The position numbers and the translations under genes were made by a program. Below, in pieces: positions 9,011 to 19,140 of a stretch of DNA of 64,000 nt. The first letter of the stretch is position 1, and every line of letters starts with the position of its first letter. The stretch comes from Filimonas zeae (lineage in GTDB: Bacteria > Bacteroidota > Bacteroidia > Chitinophagales > Chitinophagaceae). Where the stretch lies: assembly GCF_014641615.1 (NCBI RefSeq), contig NZ_BMIB01000001.1, positions 992,769 through 1,056,768 of the forward strand, given 5' to 3'. The notes under the pieces are model-generated. The model ran no database searches. It was not told where the DNA came from and saw only the letters and a program-made list of their open reading frames with translations.

Positions 9011-10135
9011 ATGAACAGGTTACAGACGATGCTTGCAGGCACCCTGCTGGGGATGCTGCCGGTTACAGCAACGAACGCTCAGGATAACAGAACGGCCAAA
9101 CAAGTACCTGCACAGGTAATGCAGCAGGTGTACGGGCAGGTAAAAACACCTTACAAATACGGGTTGGCATTGGTGCCGCAAAACAACGCACAGAAAATGG
9201 ATTGCCCTACTGTGTTTAGAAAAGGAGATACCTGGTACATGACCTACGTTATTTTTGATGGCACGGGCTATGAAACCTGGCAAAGCAGCAGTGCCGATCT
9301 GCTGCACTGGAGCGCCGGTACCCGCATTATGTCTTTCTCTTCCGATACCACGCAATGGGATGCCATACATAAAGCCGGTTACCCTGCCTTGCAGGATTTT
9401 AAGTGGGATGGTACTTACGCTTTACAACCTTATAAAAAGAAATACTGGATCAGCTACTTTGCGGGTAACGTAAAAGGCTATGAAGCTGGTCCGCTGGCGC
9501 TGGGTATTGCGTATACACCCAAAAGCAAATTGGCGTCCGGTAAAGAATGGACACGCCTGAAAACGCCCATCTTTACCGCTACTGATACAGATGTACGCTG
9601 GTGGGAGAACCGCAAGCTGTTTAAGAGTACCATCATATGGGATACGGCTAAAACCACGGGTTATCCTTTTGTAATGTACTATAACGCCAACGGCGATTCA
9701 GCAGCCAACAATATCAAAACCCGCTGGTACGAGCGTATTGGTATGGCCGTAAGTAACGATATGGTACACTGGAAACGCTTTAATACAGAACCGGTGGTGC
9801 ATCATGCTATGGGTATTACCGGCGACCCGGTAATTCGGAAGATAGATGATGTGTGGGTAATGTTTTACTTTGGCGCGTTCTGGAAAGGCCGTAAAGATGC
9901 GTTTAACCGCTTTGCCTGCTCATACGATCTGGTAAACTGGACGGACTGGGAAGGGCAGGACCTGATTAACTCCAGTGAGGATTATGACCGTAAATTTGCA
10001 CATAAGTCGTATGTGGTTAAACACAACGGGGTGGTATATCATTTTTACTGCGCGGTAAACAACAAAGACCAGCGTGGTATTGCGGTAGCTACTTCCAAAG
10101 ATTTAGGCAAGAGTACTTTGCAGTTTGTTCAATAA
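9011..10135 (+). CDS. Secreted five-bladed beta-propeller glycosidase (GH43/GH117-like)
   Basis: A 374-residue secreted protein with a signal peptide (cleavage after about residue 23, TATNA). Repeated propeller-blade text is visible: MDCPTVFRKGDTWYMTYVIF, SSSADLLHWSAGTRIMSF, GMAVSNDMVHWKRF, GDPVIRKIDDVWVMFYFG and ACSYDLVNWTDWEG. Acidic residues fitting a GH43-clan active site occur in MDCP, YEAGP and GDPV. The exact family cannot be fixed; GH43, GH117 and GH130-like proteins share the fold. It is followed after 21 bp by the DUF5703 gene, and the pair has the same promoter type as the pectin locus further on. Confidence 0.75.
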   Translation: MNRLQTMLAGTLLGMLPVTATNAQDNRTAKQVPAQVMQQVYGQVKTPYKYGLALVPQNNAQKMDCPTVFRKGDTWYMTYVIFDGTGYETWQSSSADLLHWSAGTRIMSFSSDTTQWDAIHKAGYPALQDFKWDGTYALQPYKKKYWISYFAGNVKGYEAGPLALGIAYTPKSKLASGKEWTRLKTPIFTATDTDVRWWENRKLFKSTIIWDTAKTTGYPFVMYYNANGDSAANNIKTRWYERIGMAVSNDMVHWKRFNTEPVVHHAMGITGDPVIRKIDDVWVMFYFGAFWKGRKDAFNRFACSYDLVNWTDWEGQDLINSSEDYDRKFAHKSYVVKHNGVVYHFYCAVNNKDQRGIAVATSKDLGKSTLQFVQ

Positions 10136-10156
10136 AAGTGTGTTCAATAAAGCAGC

Positions 10157-12493
10157 ATGAAAAGAACCGCGCTCACAATGTTACTTGCAGGTGTCATATG
10201 TCTGGGCCGCGCACAGCAACCTAAGGGCGTATCTGTCTACGATGTGGTGTGGACCAGCCAGAGTGAAAATGCTTCTGCTTCTATGCCCTGTGGTGGTGGT
10301 GATATAGGGTTGAATGTATGGGTGGAGCAAACGGGTATGATACATTGTACCCTTTCCCGCAACGGTGCTTTTGACGAGAATAACATGTTGCTGAAGCAGG
10401 GCGAAGTTGTGTTCCAGCTTTCCGGTGCTCCTTTCAGTATATTAAATAAAAAGCCTTTCCGCCAGCAGCTGCGTCTGGAAACGGGGGATGTACTGATTGA
10501 AGGCAATGGGGTGTCGGTATTGTTGTGGGTGGATGTATACCGCCCGGTGGTGCATGTATCTGTACAAAGCGCCCGGCCTTTAACAGTAACGGCGGAGTAT
10601 AAGAACTGGCGTTATAAGGATTATCTGATACAAGATAAAGAGCAAAGAGCGGCATCCTATAAGTTTACACAAAAGTTTCCTGTGTATACCCGTAAGGATG
10701 AAGCGGGCTTTGAAAACGGTGCCGTGGTATTTTACCACCGCAACCACAGCGACCGGGAAGATATATTTGATTATACCGTACGGATGGAACGGCTGTCTGC
10801 CATTAAAGACAGCTTGTGGAATCCGGTAAAAGACCGCACGTTTGGCGGGTATATGAAAGGGAAGGGATTTAAGCCTTTGCTTTCTCCGGATTCATCACTT
10901 AGTAAACATGCCAACCGCAACGCGTTGCGCTGGACGCTGCAAAGCAGCAAAGGCCGGCAGCATGAACTGGAAATAGGCCTGCATGTGGCGCAAACAGCTA
11001 CGCTGGCGGCCTGGAAACAGGGTTTACAGCAGATTGCGGATGACGCCACTGCCCATTATAAATCTGCGCAGCAGCAAACCCGCAGCTGGTGGAAGCAGTT
11101 TTGGAACAGAAGCTATATTCATATCAACAGTGCAGACGATAGTGTAAAAGCCATAGCCCGCAATTATCAGCTTTTCCGTTACATGCTGGGCTGTAATGCT
11201 TATGGAGCTTATCCCAGCAAGTCTAATGGCGGGCTGTTTACGTTTGAGCCGGAATATGTAAATGCGCAATACCCTTTCAGTGCCGATTTCCGTTTATGGG
11301 GTGGTGGTGTTATGACGGCACAGAACCAGCGGCTGGTATACTTTCCCATGTTGAAGAGCGGCGATGCAGATATGATGAAGCCGCAGTTTGATTTTTACCT
11401 GAATGCGTTAAAGAACGCAGAACTGCGCACCCGGTACTACTGGCACCACAACGGAGCCAGCTTTACCGAACAGATGGAATATTTTGGATTACCCAATATA
11501 GCCGAGTATGGCATTAAGCGCCCCGAAGGTTATGATGCCGGTATGGAATACAATGCCTGGCTGGAATACCAGTGGGAAACCTGCTTTGAGTTTTGCCTGA
11601 TGATACTGGATGCGGAGCGTTACGCAGGTATGGATATTACAGCCTATATTCCACTGATAGAAAGCTGCCTTACTTTTTATGATGAACACTATCAGTACCT
11701 GGCAAAAAAGCTGGGTGCCAGGGTGTGGAATGATAAGGGGCAATATGTATTTTATCCATCCTCAGCAGCGGAAACCTATAAAATGGCTTATAACTCCACT
11801 ACAGTGGTGTCGGCCCTTACAGTTATCCTTACCAGGGTGGGCGAATTGCCGCAACAATACCTGGATACAGCACAACGCCGTAAATGGGCCACCATGCTTA
11901 CCCGTATTCCGGAAGTGCCGGTAAAGGTGCAGGACGGGCGTGCTATGTTAGCCCCCGCAGAAGCCTGGGCGCGGGTGCAGAACTCAGAAGCGCCACAGCT
12001 GTACCCGGTATATCCGTGGGGATTGTATGGCGTGGGCAAACCGGGCCTGGATACTGCCATCAACACCTGGTTGTACGATCCGCAGGTGGTAAAATACCGC
12101 AGTCATGTGGGCTGGCGACAATACAACATCTTTGCGGCACGTTTGGGATTAACAGCAGAAGCTGCACACTATAACAAACTAAAGCTGGCAGATGGCCCGC
12201 ACCGCTTCCCGGCTTTCTGGGGGCCGGGTTTTGACTGGACGCCCGATCATAACTGGGGCGGATCGGGTATGATAGGTTTGCAGGAAATGCTATTACAGGC
12301 AGATGGTAAAAAAATGTATCTGTTACCCGCCTGGCCTAAAGACTGGCCGGTGGAGTGCAAGCTGCACGCACCATATAATACCACCGTTGAATTGTCGGTT
12401 ACAAACGGTAAAGTAACACGCTTACAGGTAACACCGGAAAGCAGAAGGCAGGATGTGATTATGGCTAACCAGTGGCTGCCTTCCGCTCCATAG
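10157..12493 (+). CDS. DUF5703-type secreted glycoside hydrolase-like protein
   Basis: A 778-residue secreted protein with signal peptide (to about residue 19). The N-terminal text VYDVVWTSQSENASASMPCG and GGDIGLNVWVEQTGMIHCTL is the DUF5703 beta-sandwich, related to the N-terminal domain of GH95-like enzymes. The rest resembles an (alpha/alpha)6 barrel (YNAWLEYQWETCFEFCLMIL; GFDWTPDHNWGGSGMIGLQE) and ends in a small beta domain. Function is probably hydrolysis of an alpha-linked deoxysugar or galactose-type residue, but the family has no firm assignment that I know. Its stop lies 2 bp from the end of the convergent permease gene, with no terminator hairpin between them. Confidence 0.75.
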   Translation: MKRTALTMLLAGVICLGRAQQPKGVSVYDVVWTSQSENASASMPCGGGDIGLNVWVEQTGMIHCTLSRNGAFDENNMLLKQGEVVFQLSGAPFSILNKKPFRQQLRLETGDVLIEGNGVSVLLWVDVYRPVVHVSVQSARPLTVTAEYKNWRYKDYLIQDKEQRAASYKFTQKFPVYTRKDEAGFENGAVVFYHRNHSDREDIFDYTVRMERLSAIKDSLWNPVKDRTFGGYMKGKGFKPLLSPDSSLSKHANRNALRWTLQSSKGRQHELEIGLHVAQTATLAAWKQGLQQIADDATAHYKSAQQQTRSWWKQFWNRSYIHINSADDSVKAIARNYQLFRYMLGCNAYGAYPSKSNGGLFTFEPEYVNAQYPFSADFRLWGGGVMTAQNQRLVYFPMLKSGDADMMKPQFDFYLNALKNAELRTRYYWHHNGASFTEQMEYFGLPNIAEYGIKRPEGYDAGMEYNAWLEYQWETCFEFCLMILDAERYAGMDITAYIPLIESCLTFYDEHYQYLAKKLGARVWNDKGQYVFYPSSAAETYKMAYNSTTVVSALTVILTRVGELPQQYLDTAQRRKWATMLTRIPEVPVKVQDGRAMLAPAEAWARVQNSEAPQLYPVYPWGLYGVGKPGLDTAINTWLYDPQVVKYRSHVGWRQYNIFAARLGLTAEAAHYNKLKLADGPHRFPAFWGPGFDWTPDHNWGGSGMIGLQEMLLQADGKKMYLLPAWPKDWPVECKLHAPYNTTVELSVTNGKVTRLQVTPESRRQDVIMANQWLPSAP

Positions 12494-12495
12494 TA

Positions 12496-14886
12496 TTATT
12501 CTGATTTCAGGTTCTGAGAGGGATTGGCCATGGCTGCTCTGGCAGCCTGCAATCCGATGGTAAGCAAAGCCAGCAGCAAAGCAGCAATCCCTGTTAACAC
12601 AAATATCCATCCGTTAATACTAATGCGGTAAGAGAACGATTGCAGCCAATGGTGCATGGCATACCAGCAAACCGGTACAGCAATTACAATGGCTATCAGT
12701 ATCAGTAACAGAAAGTCTTTCGATAACAAGGCTATAATACTTTGTGCAGAGGCACCCAACACCTTGCGGATGCTGATTTCTTTGCTTCTTTTGGCAATAC
12801 TGAAAGCGGTTAAACCCAGCAGGCCCAGACAGGTAATAAACAGCGTGAAGAAAGAGAAAAAGTTAATGATTTTACCAAACTGTAAATCGCTTTTGTATTG
12901 CTGGTTAAACATATCATCCAGAAAAAAGTATTCCAGTACATGATCTGGAAAAGCACTGTTCCAGGTGTTTTCAACCGCTGCCATGGTTTGGTGCAGGTTT
13001 TCTGCATTTACTTTTATAGAGATATAGTTGCACGGAGCATTGTGATACCAATGTATAACCGGTATCTGCGCCTGTTTCAACGATTGCTGGTGATAGTTTT
13101 TAATAACACCTGTAATGGTGCCGTTTTTAACGCAGCCTGAATTAATGTCCAGCTTTTGCCCTATAGCGTCGGCTGCATTGGCAAAGCCTAACACGCGGCA
13201 GGCTTCTTCATTCAATAGCAGTTGGTTGTGCTGGCTGCCAGCTCTGTAATTTTCACCGGCTACCAGCTGCATATTCATCAGGGGTACAAAGTTTTCATCT
13301 ACCCCGTACAGGTAATAGTTAAACCCTGTGTTTTCTGTAGAGCCCTGCCTGTGTACATCGGTTTGGGTACAGAGGGAAGAGAGTTGCAGGCCCGGCAGCG
13401 AAACAGTCATAGCCACCTGCTCAACACCTTTAACTTGTAACAACTGGTTTTTAAACACTTTTCCTTTACCGGCAAGTACAGAGTCTGTTCCGGCCAGTTC
13501 CGGTCCGCGCATTACCAGTATCTTTTCTATGTTCATGCCCAGTTGCCGGTGTTTTACATAATACATCTGCTGGTATACAATTACGGCGGCAGACAGTACT
13601 ATCAGTGCCACCGTAAACTGCCCAACTACCAGCACTTTGCGTAACGCGGCACCTTTTAACGAGCCGGTAAATTGCCGGGCAGTGGCAGCAGCCGTTTTAA
13701 CGGCAGATAATACCAGTGCGGGGTAAACGCCCGATAAAATACAGTTTACTATAAATAGCAACAGCGTAGTAATCCAGAATGTAGGTGTGCGAAACAGTAA
13801 GGCTGCGGAAGGGTAGCCTACCAGCGATGCATAAAAAGGGCGCATTATGGCGGTAAATACAAGTGCCAGTACCATAGCCAGCAGGTTAATCAATAACGAT
13901 TCTGCAAAAAACATACGGGTAAGGTTGAAACGGGAAGCGCCCAGTATTTTGCGTAAGCCTGCTTCCTGCTTTTTACCGGCAGCGTGTGCGGTGGTAAGGT
14001 TTATATAATTGGCAGCACCAATCAGTATTATCAGAAAAGCAACAATAAGTATGTAATTAATTACGGTGGCATCGCCGTTAATATCCGGTTCAAAGTTTTT
14101 ATGAGAGTACAGGTGAATGTCTTTAACGGCCTGCGCTACTACATACTCATTCTGCAGCCGTGCTTTAGACAGCGCTTTCAGTTTTTCGTTAAACTCAGCC
14201 AGGTTCAGGTGTGGCTTCGTTAGTACATAGGTATAGTTGTTGTTGCCTCCCCAGGTATTCAGGTCCCAGCCCATCTTTGTAAGTTCGGCAATGGGTAGTA
14301 ACAGGTCAAAACGCAGGTGCGTGTTGGCAGGAATATCGGCCATTACACCAGATATAACAGCAGGCTGGCCATTCAGGGCAAGGGTTTTGCCTATAATATC
14401 GGTACTGCCAAACATGGCTTTGGCCGTTCTGGCGCTGATAACTACCTGGCCCGGTGTGTTCAACGCCGTACGGGCATCGCCTTTCAGCAGCGGAAAATTG
14501 AATACGGTAAATACAGAAGGGTCGGCAGCATAGGTGGCAGAAGCGCGCAGGCTTTTATCCGGGCCTTTCATTTCATACGTGCCCATATCCTGCAAACGCA
14601 CATAATCTACTACTTCCGGGTAATTGCTTTTGAGCATAGGCCCCAGAGGGGGGTAGGTTTCGCAGTCGGTGTTATATTTTTCATTGCCGCGGTACATATC
14701 CAGCGTAAGCCGGTAAATGTTATCCGCTTTCTCATGAAAGTGCTCATAACTACGTTCAAACTGTACGTAATTTACCAATAGCAAAAAGGCCAGGGTGGCG
14801 GCAGCCAATCCCAGCAAATTAATACCGGTATAAAACTTATTCTTCCATAAGCTGCGCCAGGCCGTCTTCAAAAAAACTGCGTTCAT
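12496..14886 (-). CDS. FtsX-like ABC transporter permease (MacB-PCD type)
   Basis: Inner-membrane permease of 796 residues. It begins with AWRSLWKNKFYTGINLLGLA and a first membrane helix, then a periplasmic MacB-PCD domain (about 45-240), an FtsX domain of several helices (about 270-400), a second short amphipathic start (GSLKGAALRKVLVVGQFTVA), a second periplasmic domain, and a C-terminal FtsX domain (FFTLFITCLGLLGLTAFSIA, then SIRKVLGAS). This double-FtsX architecture is common and often multicopy in Bacteroidota. No ATPase gene is adjacent, so partner and cargo are unknown. It is divergent from the MaoC operon and apparently unrelated to the sugar genes. Confidence 0.88.
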   Translation of the reverse strand: MNAVFLKTAWRSLWKNKFYTGINLLGLAAATLAFLLLVNYVQFERSYEHFHEKADNIYRLTLDMYRGNEKYNTDCETYPPLGPMLKSNYPEVVDYVRLQDMGTYEMKGPDKSLRASATYAADPSVFTVFNFPLLKGDARTALNTPGQVVISARTAKAMFGSTDIIGKTLALNGQPAVISGVMADIPANTHLRFDLLLPIAELTKMGWDLNTWGGNNNYTYVLTKPHLNLAEFNEKLKALSKARLQNEYVVAQAVKDIHLYSHKNFEPDINGDATVINYILIVAFLIILIGAANYINLTTAHAAGKKQEAGLRKILGASRFNLTRMFFAESLLINLLAMVLALVFTAIMRPFYASLVGYPSAALLFRTPTFWITTLLLFIVNCILSGVYPALVLSAVKTAAATARQFTGSLKGAALRKVLVVGQFTVALIVLSAAVIVYQQMYYVKHRQLGMNIEKILVMRGPELAGTDSVLAGKGKVFKNQLLQVKGVEQVAMTVSLPGLQLSSLCTQTDVHRQGSTENTGFNYYLYGVDENFVPLMNMQLVAGENYRAGSQHNQLLLNEEACRVLGFANAADAIGQKLDINSGCVKNGTITGVIKNYHQQSLKQAQIPVIHWYHNAPCNYISIKVNAENLHQTMAAVENTWNSAFPDHVLEYFFLDDMFNQQYKSDLQFGKIINFFSFFTLFITCLGLLGLTAFSIAKRSKEISIRKVLGASAQSIIALLSKDFLLLILIAIVIAVPVCWYAMHHWLQSFSYRISINGWIFVLTGIAALLLALLTIGLQAARAAMANPSQNLKSE

Positions 14887-14950
14887 ACTGCATTTTAGGT
14901 AAAAATGTTAAAAACGGTGCCAATAGAATAAGGGTTTGATAATGATAGCG

Positions 14951-14993
14951 TTGCACGTTGTGCAAAAAACGGCTGTGTACGCTTTCAGTACAC
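14951..14993. promoter_or_regulatory. Two adjacent inverted repeats in the permease-MaoC divergent region
   Basis: TTGCAC-GTT-GTGCAA (14951-14965) is a perfect 6-3-6 inverted repeat. Ten bases later, GTGTAC (14975-14980) pairs with GTACAC (14988-14993). They lie 65-110 bp upstream of the permease start and about 80 bp before the promoter box of the MaoC operon. They look like operator sites for a dimeric regulator; no cognate regulator gene is next to them. Confidence 0.35.
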
Positions 14994-15068
14994 CGTTTGT
15001 ACGGAAACAAATAGCAGGTTTTATACACAGAACCCTGAATTCCAGGTGTAAAGAGCAGGCGGAAAATG

Positions 15069-15133
15069 GTAAAATAATCCATTAGAATGCAGGAATAGTG
15101 TATTGTATACCCATCGCATCTGTCTGACATTAG
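15069..15133 (+). promoter_or_regulatory. Shared regulon promoter, site 2, before the CoA-transferase operon
   Basis: GTAAAATAATCCATT begins at 15069 and, again after exactly 32 nt, TATTG stands at 15101-15105. The -7 region expected about 20 nt later (15126-15133) is a poor match to TAnnTTTG, so promoter strength may depend on an activator. The box and spacing match the sites upstream of 9011, 30314 and 31080. Confidence 0.5.
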
Positions 15134-15163
15134 TAACCGGAAAACTTAACAATTGATTGCTGT

Positions 15164-15601
15164 ATGATGGTAAGGAAATACTTCGAGGACTACGTGCCTG
15201 AGGAGGTTCGTCAAACGTACGGACGCACGATAACCGAAACTGATATTGTGATACATGCCGGACAAACCGGAGACTTTTTCCCGCATCATATGGACGCGGA
15301 ATGGTGTAAAACCCAACCCTTTGGACAGCGCATGGCGCATGGCACACTTATATTCAGTATTGCCGTGGGCTTAACCGCCAATGAAATTAACGAGGTGGCT
15401 ATGACCTATGGTTATGAGCACCTGCGTTTTATTAAGCCGGTGTTTATTGGTGATACCATTGTGGTAAAAGTGACCATTAAAGATATGAAGGACCACAAGA
15501 AGCCTGGCTTTGGCCTGGTAACCGAACTGGTGGAAGCTACCAACCAGCGTGGCGAAACCGTTATGGTGTGTGAACATATTTTACTGGCACAGAAGAAATA
15601 A
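15164..15601 (+). CDS. MaoC-like (R)-specific hydratase, hot-dog fold
   Basis: A 145-residue cytoplasmic protein of the MaoC/PhaJ family, which hydrates 2-enoyl-CoA or dehydrates 3-hydroxyacyl-CoA. The active-site pair Asp37 and His42 (GDFFPHHMD) has the D-x4-H spacing of (R)-hydratases, followed by the family's MAHG motif (58-61) and [14 protein letters not shown] codons at 15164 and 15167 are both possible. It is the first gene of a seven-gene operon with two CoA-transferases, so it most likely acts on the CoA ester that these form. The acyl chain is unknown. Confidence 0.88.
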   Translation: MMVRKYFEDYVPEEVRQTYGRTITETDIVIHAGQTGDFFPHHMDAEWCKTQPFGQRMAHGTLIFSIAVGLTANEINEVAMTYGYEHLRFIKPVFIGDTIVVKVTIKDMKDHKKPGFGLVTELVEATNQRGETVMVCEHILLAQKK

Positions 15602-15615
15602 TCAAAATAATTGCA

Positions 15616-16788
15616 ATGCCCAAAGTAGTACTAAAAGGAATAACATGGGGGCATAGCAGGGGAATAACGCCATTGCTAGCCGCTTCTCAGCGTTTTACGG
15701 AATTACATCCCGATGTGGAGATTGTATGGAAGAAAAGAACGCTGCAGGAATTCGCCGATCTGCCTATTGAAAACCTGATACGTCAGTACGATCTGCTGAT
15801 TATAGACCATCCCTGGGTGGGCTTTGCCGCAGATGCCAAATGTGTGCTGCCGTTAGACAGATACCTGAGTAAAGAATATATGGCCGATCAGGCTGCCCAC
15901 ACCGTAGGGCAAAGCCACGAAAGCTATAACATAGATGGGCATCAGTGGGCGCTGGCTATAGATGCTGCTACGCCTGCCGCCAGTTACCGGGCCGATTTGC
16001 TGGAAAAGCATAACACGCCTGTACCTGCTACCTGGCAGGATGTGCTGGACCTGGCAAAAGAGGGCAAGGTAGCTGCACCGGCTATTCCTATTGATCTGCT
16101 GATGAATTTTTATATGTTTTGTCTGGCGCACGGCCGTGAGCCATTTACCAATACCCATGAGGTAATTGACAATGCTACCGGTATACTGGCGCTGGAAACC
16201 ATGCGCGAGCTGTATTCGCTGCTGCCCAAAGAGCAGTTTAAGTTTAACCCTATTGCCGTGGCAGAGGCTATGAGCAAAACAGATAAATACTGGTATTGCC
16301 CGTTTGCCTATTGCTACTCTAATTACGCCCGCAAAGGCTATGCAGATAAGCTGCTTACCTATACCGATCTGGTATCGTTTGGTAAAACAGGTTTACTGCG
16401 CAGCACTATTGGCGGCACGGGGCTGGCCGTATCGCTTTACTCGCAGCATCCTAAAATAGCGGTGCAGTTTGCGGAGAAAGTGGTATCGCCCGGGTTTCAG
16501 TCTACTTTTTACACACAACATGGCGGGCAGCCGGGGCATGGGCTGGCCTGGGCCGATGAAGAGGCAAACCGCCTTACCAACAACTTTTTCCGTTCGGTAT
16601 TACCTACTATGGAAAGGGGGTATATGCGCCCGCGGTATAATGGCTACTTGCATTTTCAGGATCATGCAGGTGATCCTATTCAGGCGTATCTTCAATATGG
16701 AGGCAATCCGGAAGTGGTATTGGAACAGATTAATGCCATTTACGCAAAAAGCCTTCAAAATAATAAATTATTCAAGCAATCAATATGA
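15616..16788 (+). CDS. Solute-binding-fold protein (SBP_bac_1-like) without signal peptide
   Basis: A 390-residue protein with the two-lobe fold of ABC sugar-binding proteins: VVLKGITWGHSRG, TELHPDVEIVWKKR, YDLLIIDHPWVGFA, WALAIDAATPAASYRADLLE and TPVPATWQDVLDLAK are the usual N-lobe elements. It has no signal peptide or lipobox, and only 14 bp separate it from the MaoC stop, so a missed export signal is impossible without overlapping MaoC. No permease or ATPase gene is near. It overlaps the first CoA-transferase by 4 bp (ATGA), which suggests coupled translation. A cytoplasmic ligand-binding, carrier or enzymatic role is inferred; none is established. Confidence 0.8.
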   Translation: MPKVVLKGITWGHSRGITPLLAASQRFTELHPDVEIVWKKRTLQEFADLPIENLIRQYDLLIIDHPWVGFAADAKCVLPLDRYLSKEYMADQAAHTVGQSHESYNIDGHQWALAIDAATPAASYRADLLEKHNTPVPATWQDVLDLAKEGKVAAPAIPIDLLMNFYMFCLAHGREPFTNTHEVIDNATGILALETMRELYSLLPKEQFKFNPIAVAEAMSKTDKYWYCPFAYCYSNYARKGYADKLLTYTDLVSFGKTGLLRSTIGGTGLAVSLYSQHPKIAVQFAEKVVSPGFQSTFYTQHGGQPGHGLAWADEEANRLTNNFFRSVLPTMERGYMRPRYNGYLHFQDHAGDPIQAYLQYGGNPEVVLEQINAIYAKSLQNNKLFKQSI

Positions 16789-17942
16789 GTGTGTTGCCAT
16801 TGAAAGGCCTTGTGGTGTTGGAATTTAGCCAGTACCTGTCGGGCCCGTCGGCCGGTTTACGTATGGCCGATCTGGGTGCGCGGGTAATTAAAATTGAGCG
16901 TCCGGGCAGTGGGGAAGCAGGCCGTAAATTGTCTATCAAAAACCTCTGGGCAGATGATGGCAGCAGTTTGTTGTTTCATACTATCAATCGTAATAAAGAA
17001 AGTTTTACCGCAGACCTCAAAAATGCAGAAGACCTGGATAAGGTAAAACAGCTGATACGCCAGGCCGATGTGCTTACGCACAACTTCCGGCCAGGGGTAA
17101 TGGAAAAGGCCGGATTAGGGTATGCCGAAGTGCGGAAACTGAACCCGCGTATGGTATATGCCGAAATAAGCGGTTATGGCAAACGTGGGCCGTGGAAAAA
17201 CCGTCCGGGGCAGGATTTGCTGCTGCAATCTATGAGTGGACTGGCTTATACCACCGGCGATGCGGGTAAGGGGCCTATCCCTTTCGGCTTATCTATTGGC
17301 GATAGTCTTTGTGGTGCACAACTGGTGCAGGGTATACTGGCGGCTTTAATACGCCGGCAGAAAACCGGGCAGGGTGCGTTGATAGAAATAAGTCTGTTAG
17401 AATCGCTGCTCGATTTTCAGTTTGAACTGCTGACTACCTACTTTGCCAGTGGCAAACAACCGCAGCGCAGTCAGGTAAACAACGGCCATTCGCTGTTAAG
17501 CGCTCCCTATGGTATTTATGCTACCTCCAAAGGGTATATAGCGGTGGCCATGAGCGATCTGCAACAGGTAGCCAAAGCCGTGCAGTGCGATGATTTACTA
17601 AAATACACACAGAACGATGCCTTTAGTAAGCGCGATGAAATAAAGCAATGCATAGCAGACCACCTGCTTACCAATACCGCCGCATACTGGCAGCAACAGC
17701 TGTTACAGGCGGGCCTGTGGGCTATGGAGGTGCAGAACTGGCAACAGCTGGTACAGCTGGAAGGCTACCGGCAGTTGCAGATGGAGCAACCGCTGCGCAT
17801 GAAAGATGGTAGTGTACGAACTACTACGCGCTGCCCCATACGCATTAACGGGCAAAAGCTTTTTTCACCGGTACCGGCACCGGTGGCAGGAGAGCATAAC
17901 AAAACCATCAGCCGTGAATTTCTCACCTCAATTATTGCCTGA
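16785..17942 (+). CDS. Family III CoA-transferase (CaiB/BaiF), first paralogue
   Basis: A 385-residue cytoplasmic CoA-transferase that moves CoA between carboxylic acids. Family signatures: [62 protein letters not shown], and [13 protein letters not shown]. The catalytic aspartate is most likely Asp173 in GDSLCG, matching the Asp of formyl-CoA transferase. It overlaps the preceding gene by 4 bp and the following paralogue by 1 bp. The two copies are clearly related along their whole length, so they may form a heteromer, as some paired family III enzymes do. Donor and acceptor acids are unknown. Confidence 0.92.
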   Translation: MSVLPLKGLVVLEFSQYLSGPSAGLRMADLGARVIKIERPGSGEAGRKLSIKNLWADDGSSLLFHTINRNKESFTADLKNAEDLDKVKQLIRQADVLTHNFRPGVMEKAGLGYAEVRKLNPRMVYAEISGYGKRGPWKNRPGQDLLLQSMSGLAYTTGDAGKGPIPFGLSIGDSLCGAQLVQGILAALIRRQKTGQGALIEISLLESLLDFQFELLTTYFASGKQPQRSQVNNGHSLLSAPYGIYATSKGYIAVAMSDLQQVAKAVQCDDLLKYTQNDAFSKRDEIKQCIADHLLTNTAAYWQQQLLQAGLWAMEVQNWQQLVQLEGYRQLQMEQPLRMKDGSVRTTTRCPIRINGQKLFSPVPAPVAGEHNKTISREFLTSIIA

Positions 17943-19090
17943 TGAAACCCTTACAGGATATTGTTATAGTAGACTTCAGCCAGTTCCTGTCCGGCCCTTC
18001 CGCCAGTTTGCGGCTGGCCGATATGGGTGCGCAGGTAATTAAAATAGAGAAACCCGGTACAGGAGATATCTGCCGTTACCTGTATGTATCTGATGTGGTG
18101 ATAGAAGGGGAGAGTACCATCTTTCATACCATCAACCGCAACAAACAGAGCTATGCGGCAGACCTGAAATCGCCGGAAGACCAGGAGCGTATTAAACAGT
18201 TACTCACCAAAGCCGATGTGCTGCTGCACAACTTCCGGCCGGGGGTAATGGAACGCCTGGGGCTGGATTATGAAACCGTTAAGGCCATTAACCCGCAGCT
18301 GATATATGCTGAAATAAGCGGCTATGGCGAAGAGGGACCGTGGAAAGGCTGGCCGGGGCAGGATTTGCTGGTGCAGTCTTTATCGGGCATGACTTGGTTA
18401 AGCAACAACAGCACAGAAAACCCTACACCCATGGGCGTTTCTGTGGTAGATATATTAGCAGGTACCTATGTGGCACAGGGTATACTTGCAGCGCTATTCC
18501 AGCGCACCTGTAACGGGGAGGGTGCTCTGGTGCAGGTAAGTATGATGGAAGCTGCTATGGATTTTCAGTTTGAAGTGCTTACCTGCTTTTATAATGATGG
18601 CAATGAGCTGCCGGTGCGCAGCGAAACAGGGGGTGGCCATGCTTACCTGGGCGCCCCCTACGGAATTTATCAAACGGCAGATGGCTACCTGGCACTGGCA
18701 ATGGGCAGTATACTGCAACTGGGTCAGCTGCTGCAATGCACGCCACTGGCTGCATTTACAGAACCAGCGGAATGGTTTACCCGCAGGGATGAAATTAAAG
18801 GCATACTGGCAAAGCACCTGGTTACACACTCCACCGCTTACTGGATGGCCATACTGGAACCGGCCGATATCTGGTGTGCAAGGGTAATGGATTACGATGC
18901 CATGACGCAGGAAGAAGGATACCGGGTACTGGATATGGAACTGGATGTAAAAACCAGTAACGGATTAACCATAAAAACCACGCGCTGCCCTATACGTATG
19001 GATGGGCAACTGTTTGCTTCTGCTGTGGGCGCACCGTTACTGGGCGAGCATAATGCGGTGATAGAAAAACAGTTCGGGCTGGTTTCATAA
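17942..19090 (+). CDS. Family III CoA-transferase (CaiB/BaiF), second paralogue
   Basis: A 382-residue paralogue of the preceding CoA-transferase, starting at the last base of its stop codon (TGATG). Signatures: [57 protein letters not shown]. The catalytic aspartate is probably Asp170 (VSVVDILAG). Both copies keep this residue, so neither is an obviously dead subunit. The main differences are in the substrate-lid region around residues 45-60 (here [14 protein letters not shown], in the partner [14 protein letters not shown]), which may mean different substrates or different roles in a heteromer. Confidence 0.92.
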   Translation: MKPLQDIVIVDFSQFLSGPSASLRLADMGAQVIKIEKPGTGDICRYLYVSDVVIEGESTIFHTINRNKQSYAADLKSPEDQERIKQLLTKADVLLHNFRPGVMERLGLDYETVKAINPQLIYAEISGYGEEGPWKGWPGQDLLVQSLSGMTWLSNNSTENPTPMGVSVVDILAGTYVAQGILAALFQRTCNGEGALVQVSMMEAAMDFQFEVLTCFYNDGNELPVRSETGGGHAYLGAPYGIYQTADGYLALAMGSILQLGQLLQCTPLAAFTEPAEWFTRRDEIKGILAKHLVTHSTAYWMAILEPADIWCARVMDYDAMTQEEGYRVLDMELDVKTSNGLTIKTTRCPIRMDGQLFASAVGAPLLGEHNAVIEKQFGLVS

Positions 19091-19140
19091 ATTAGATTTT
19101 AGCCATATATTTAGGGCTTAACAACGATTGGCAACGCCGC

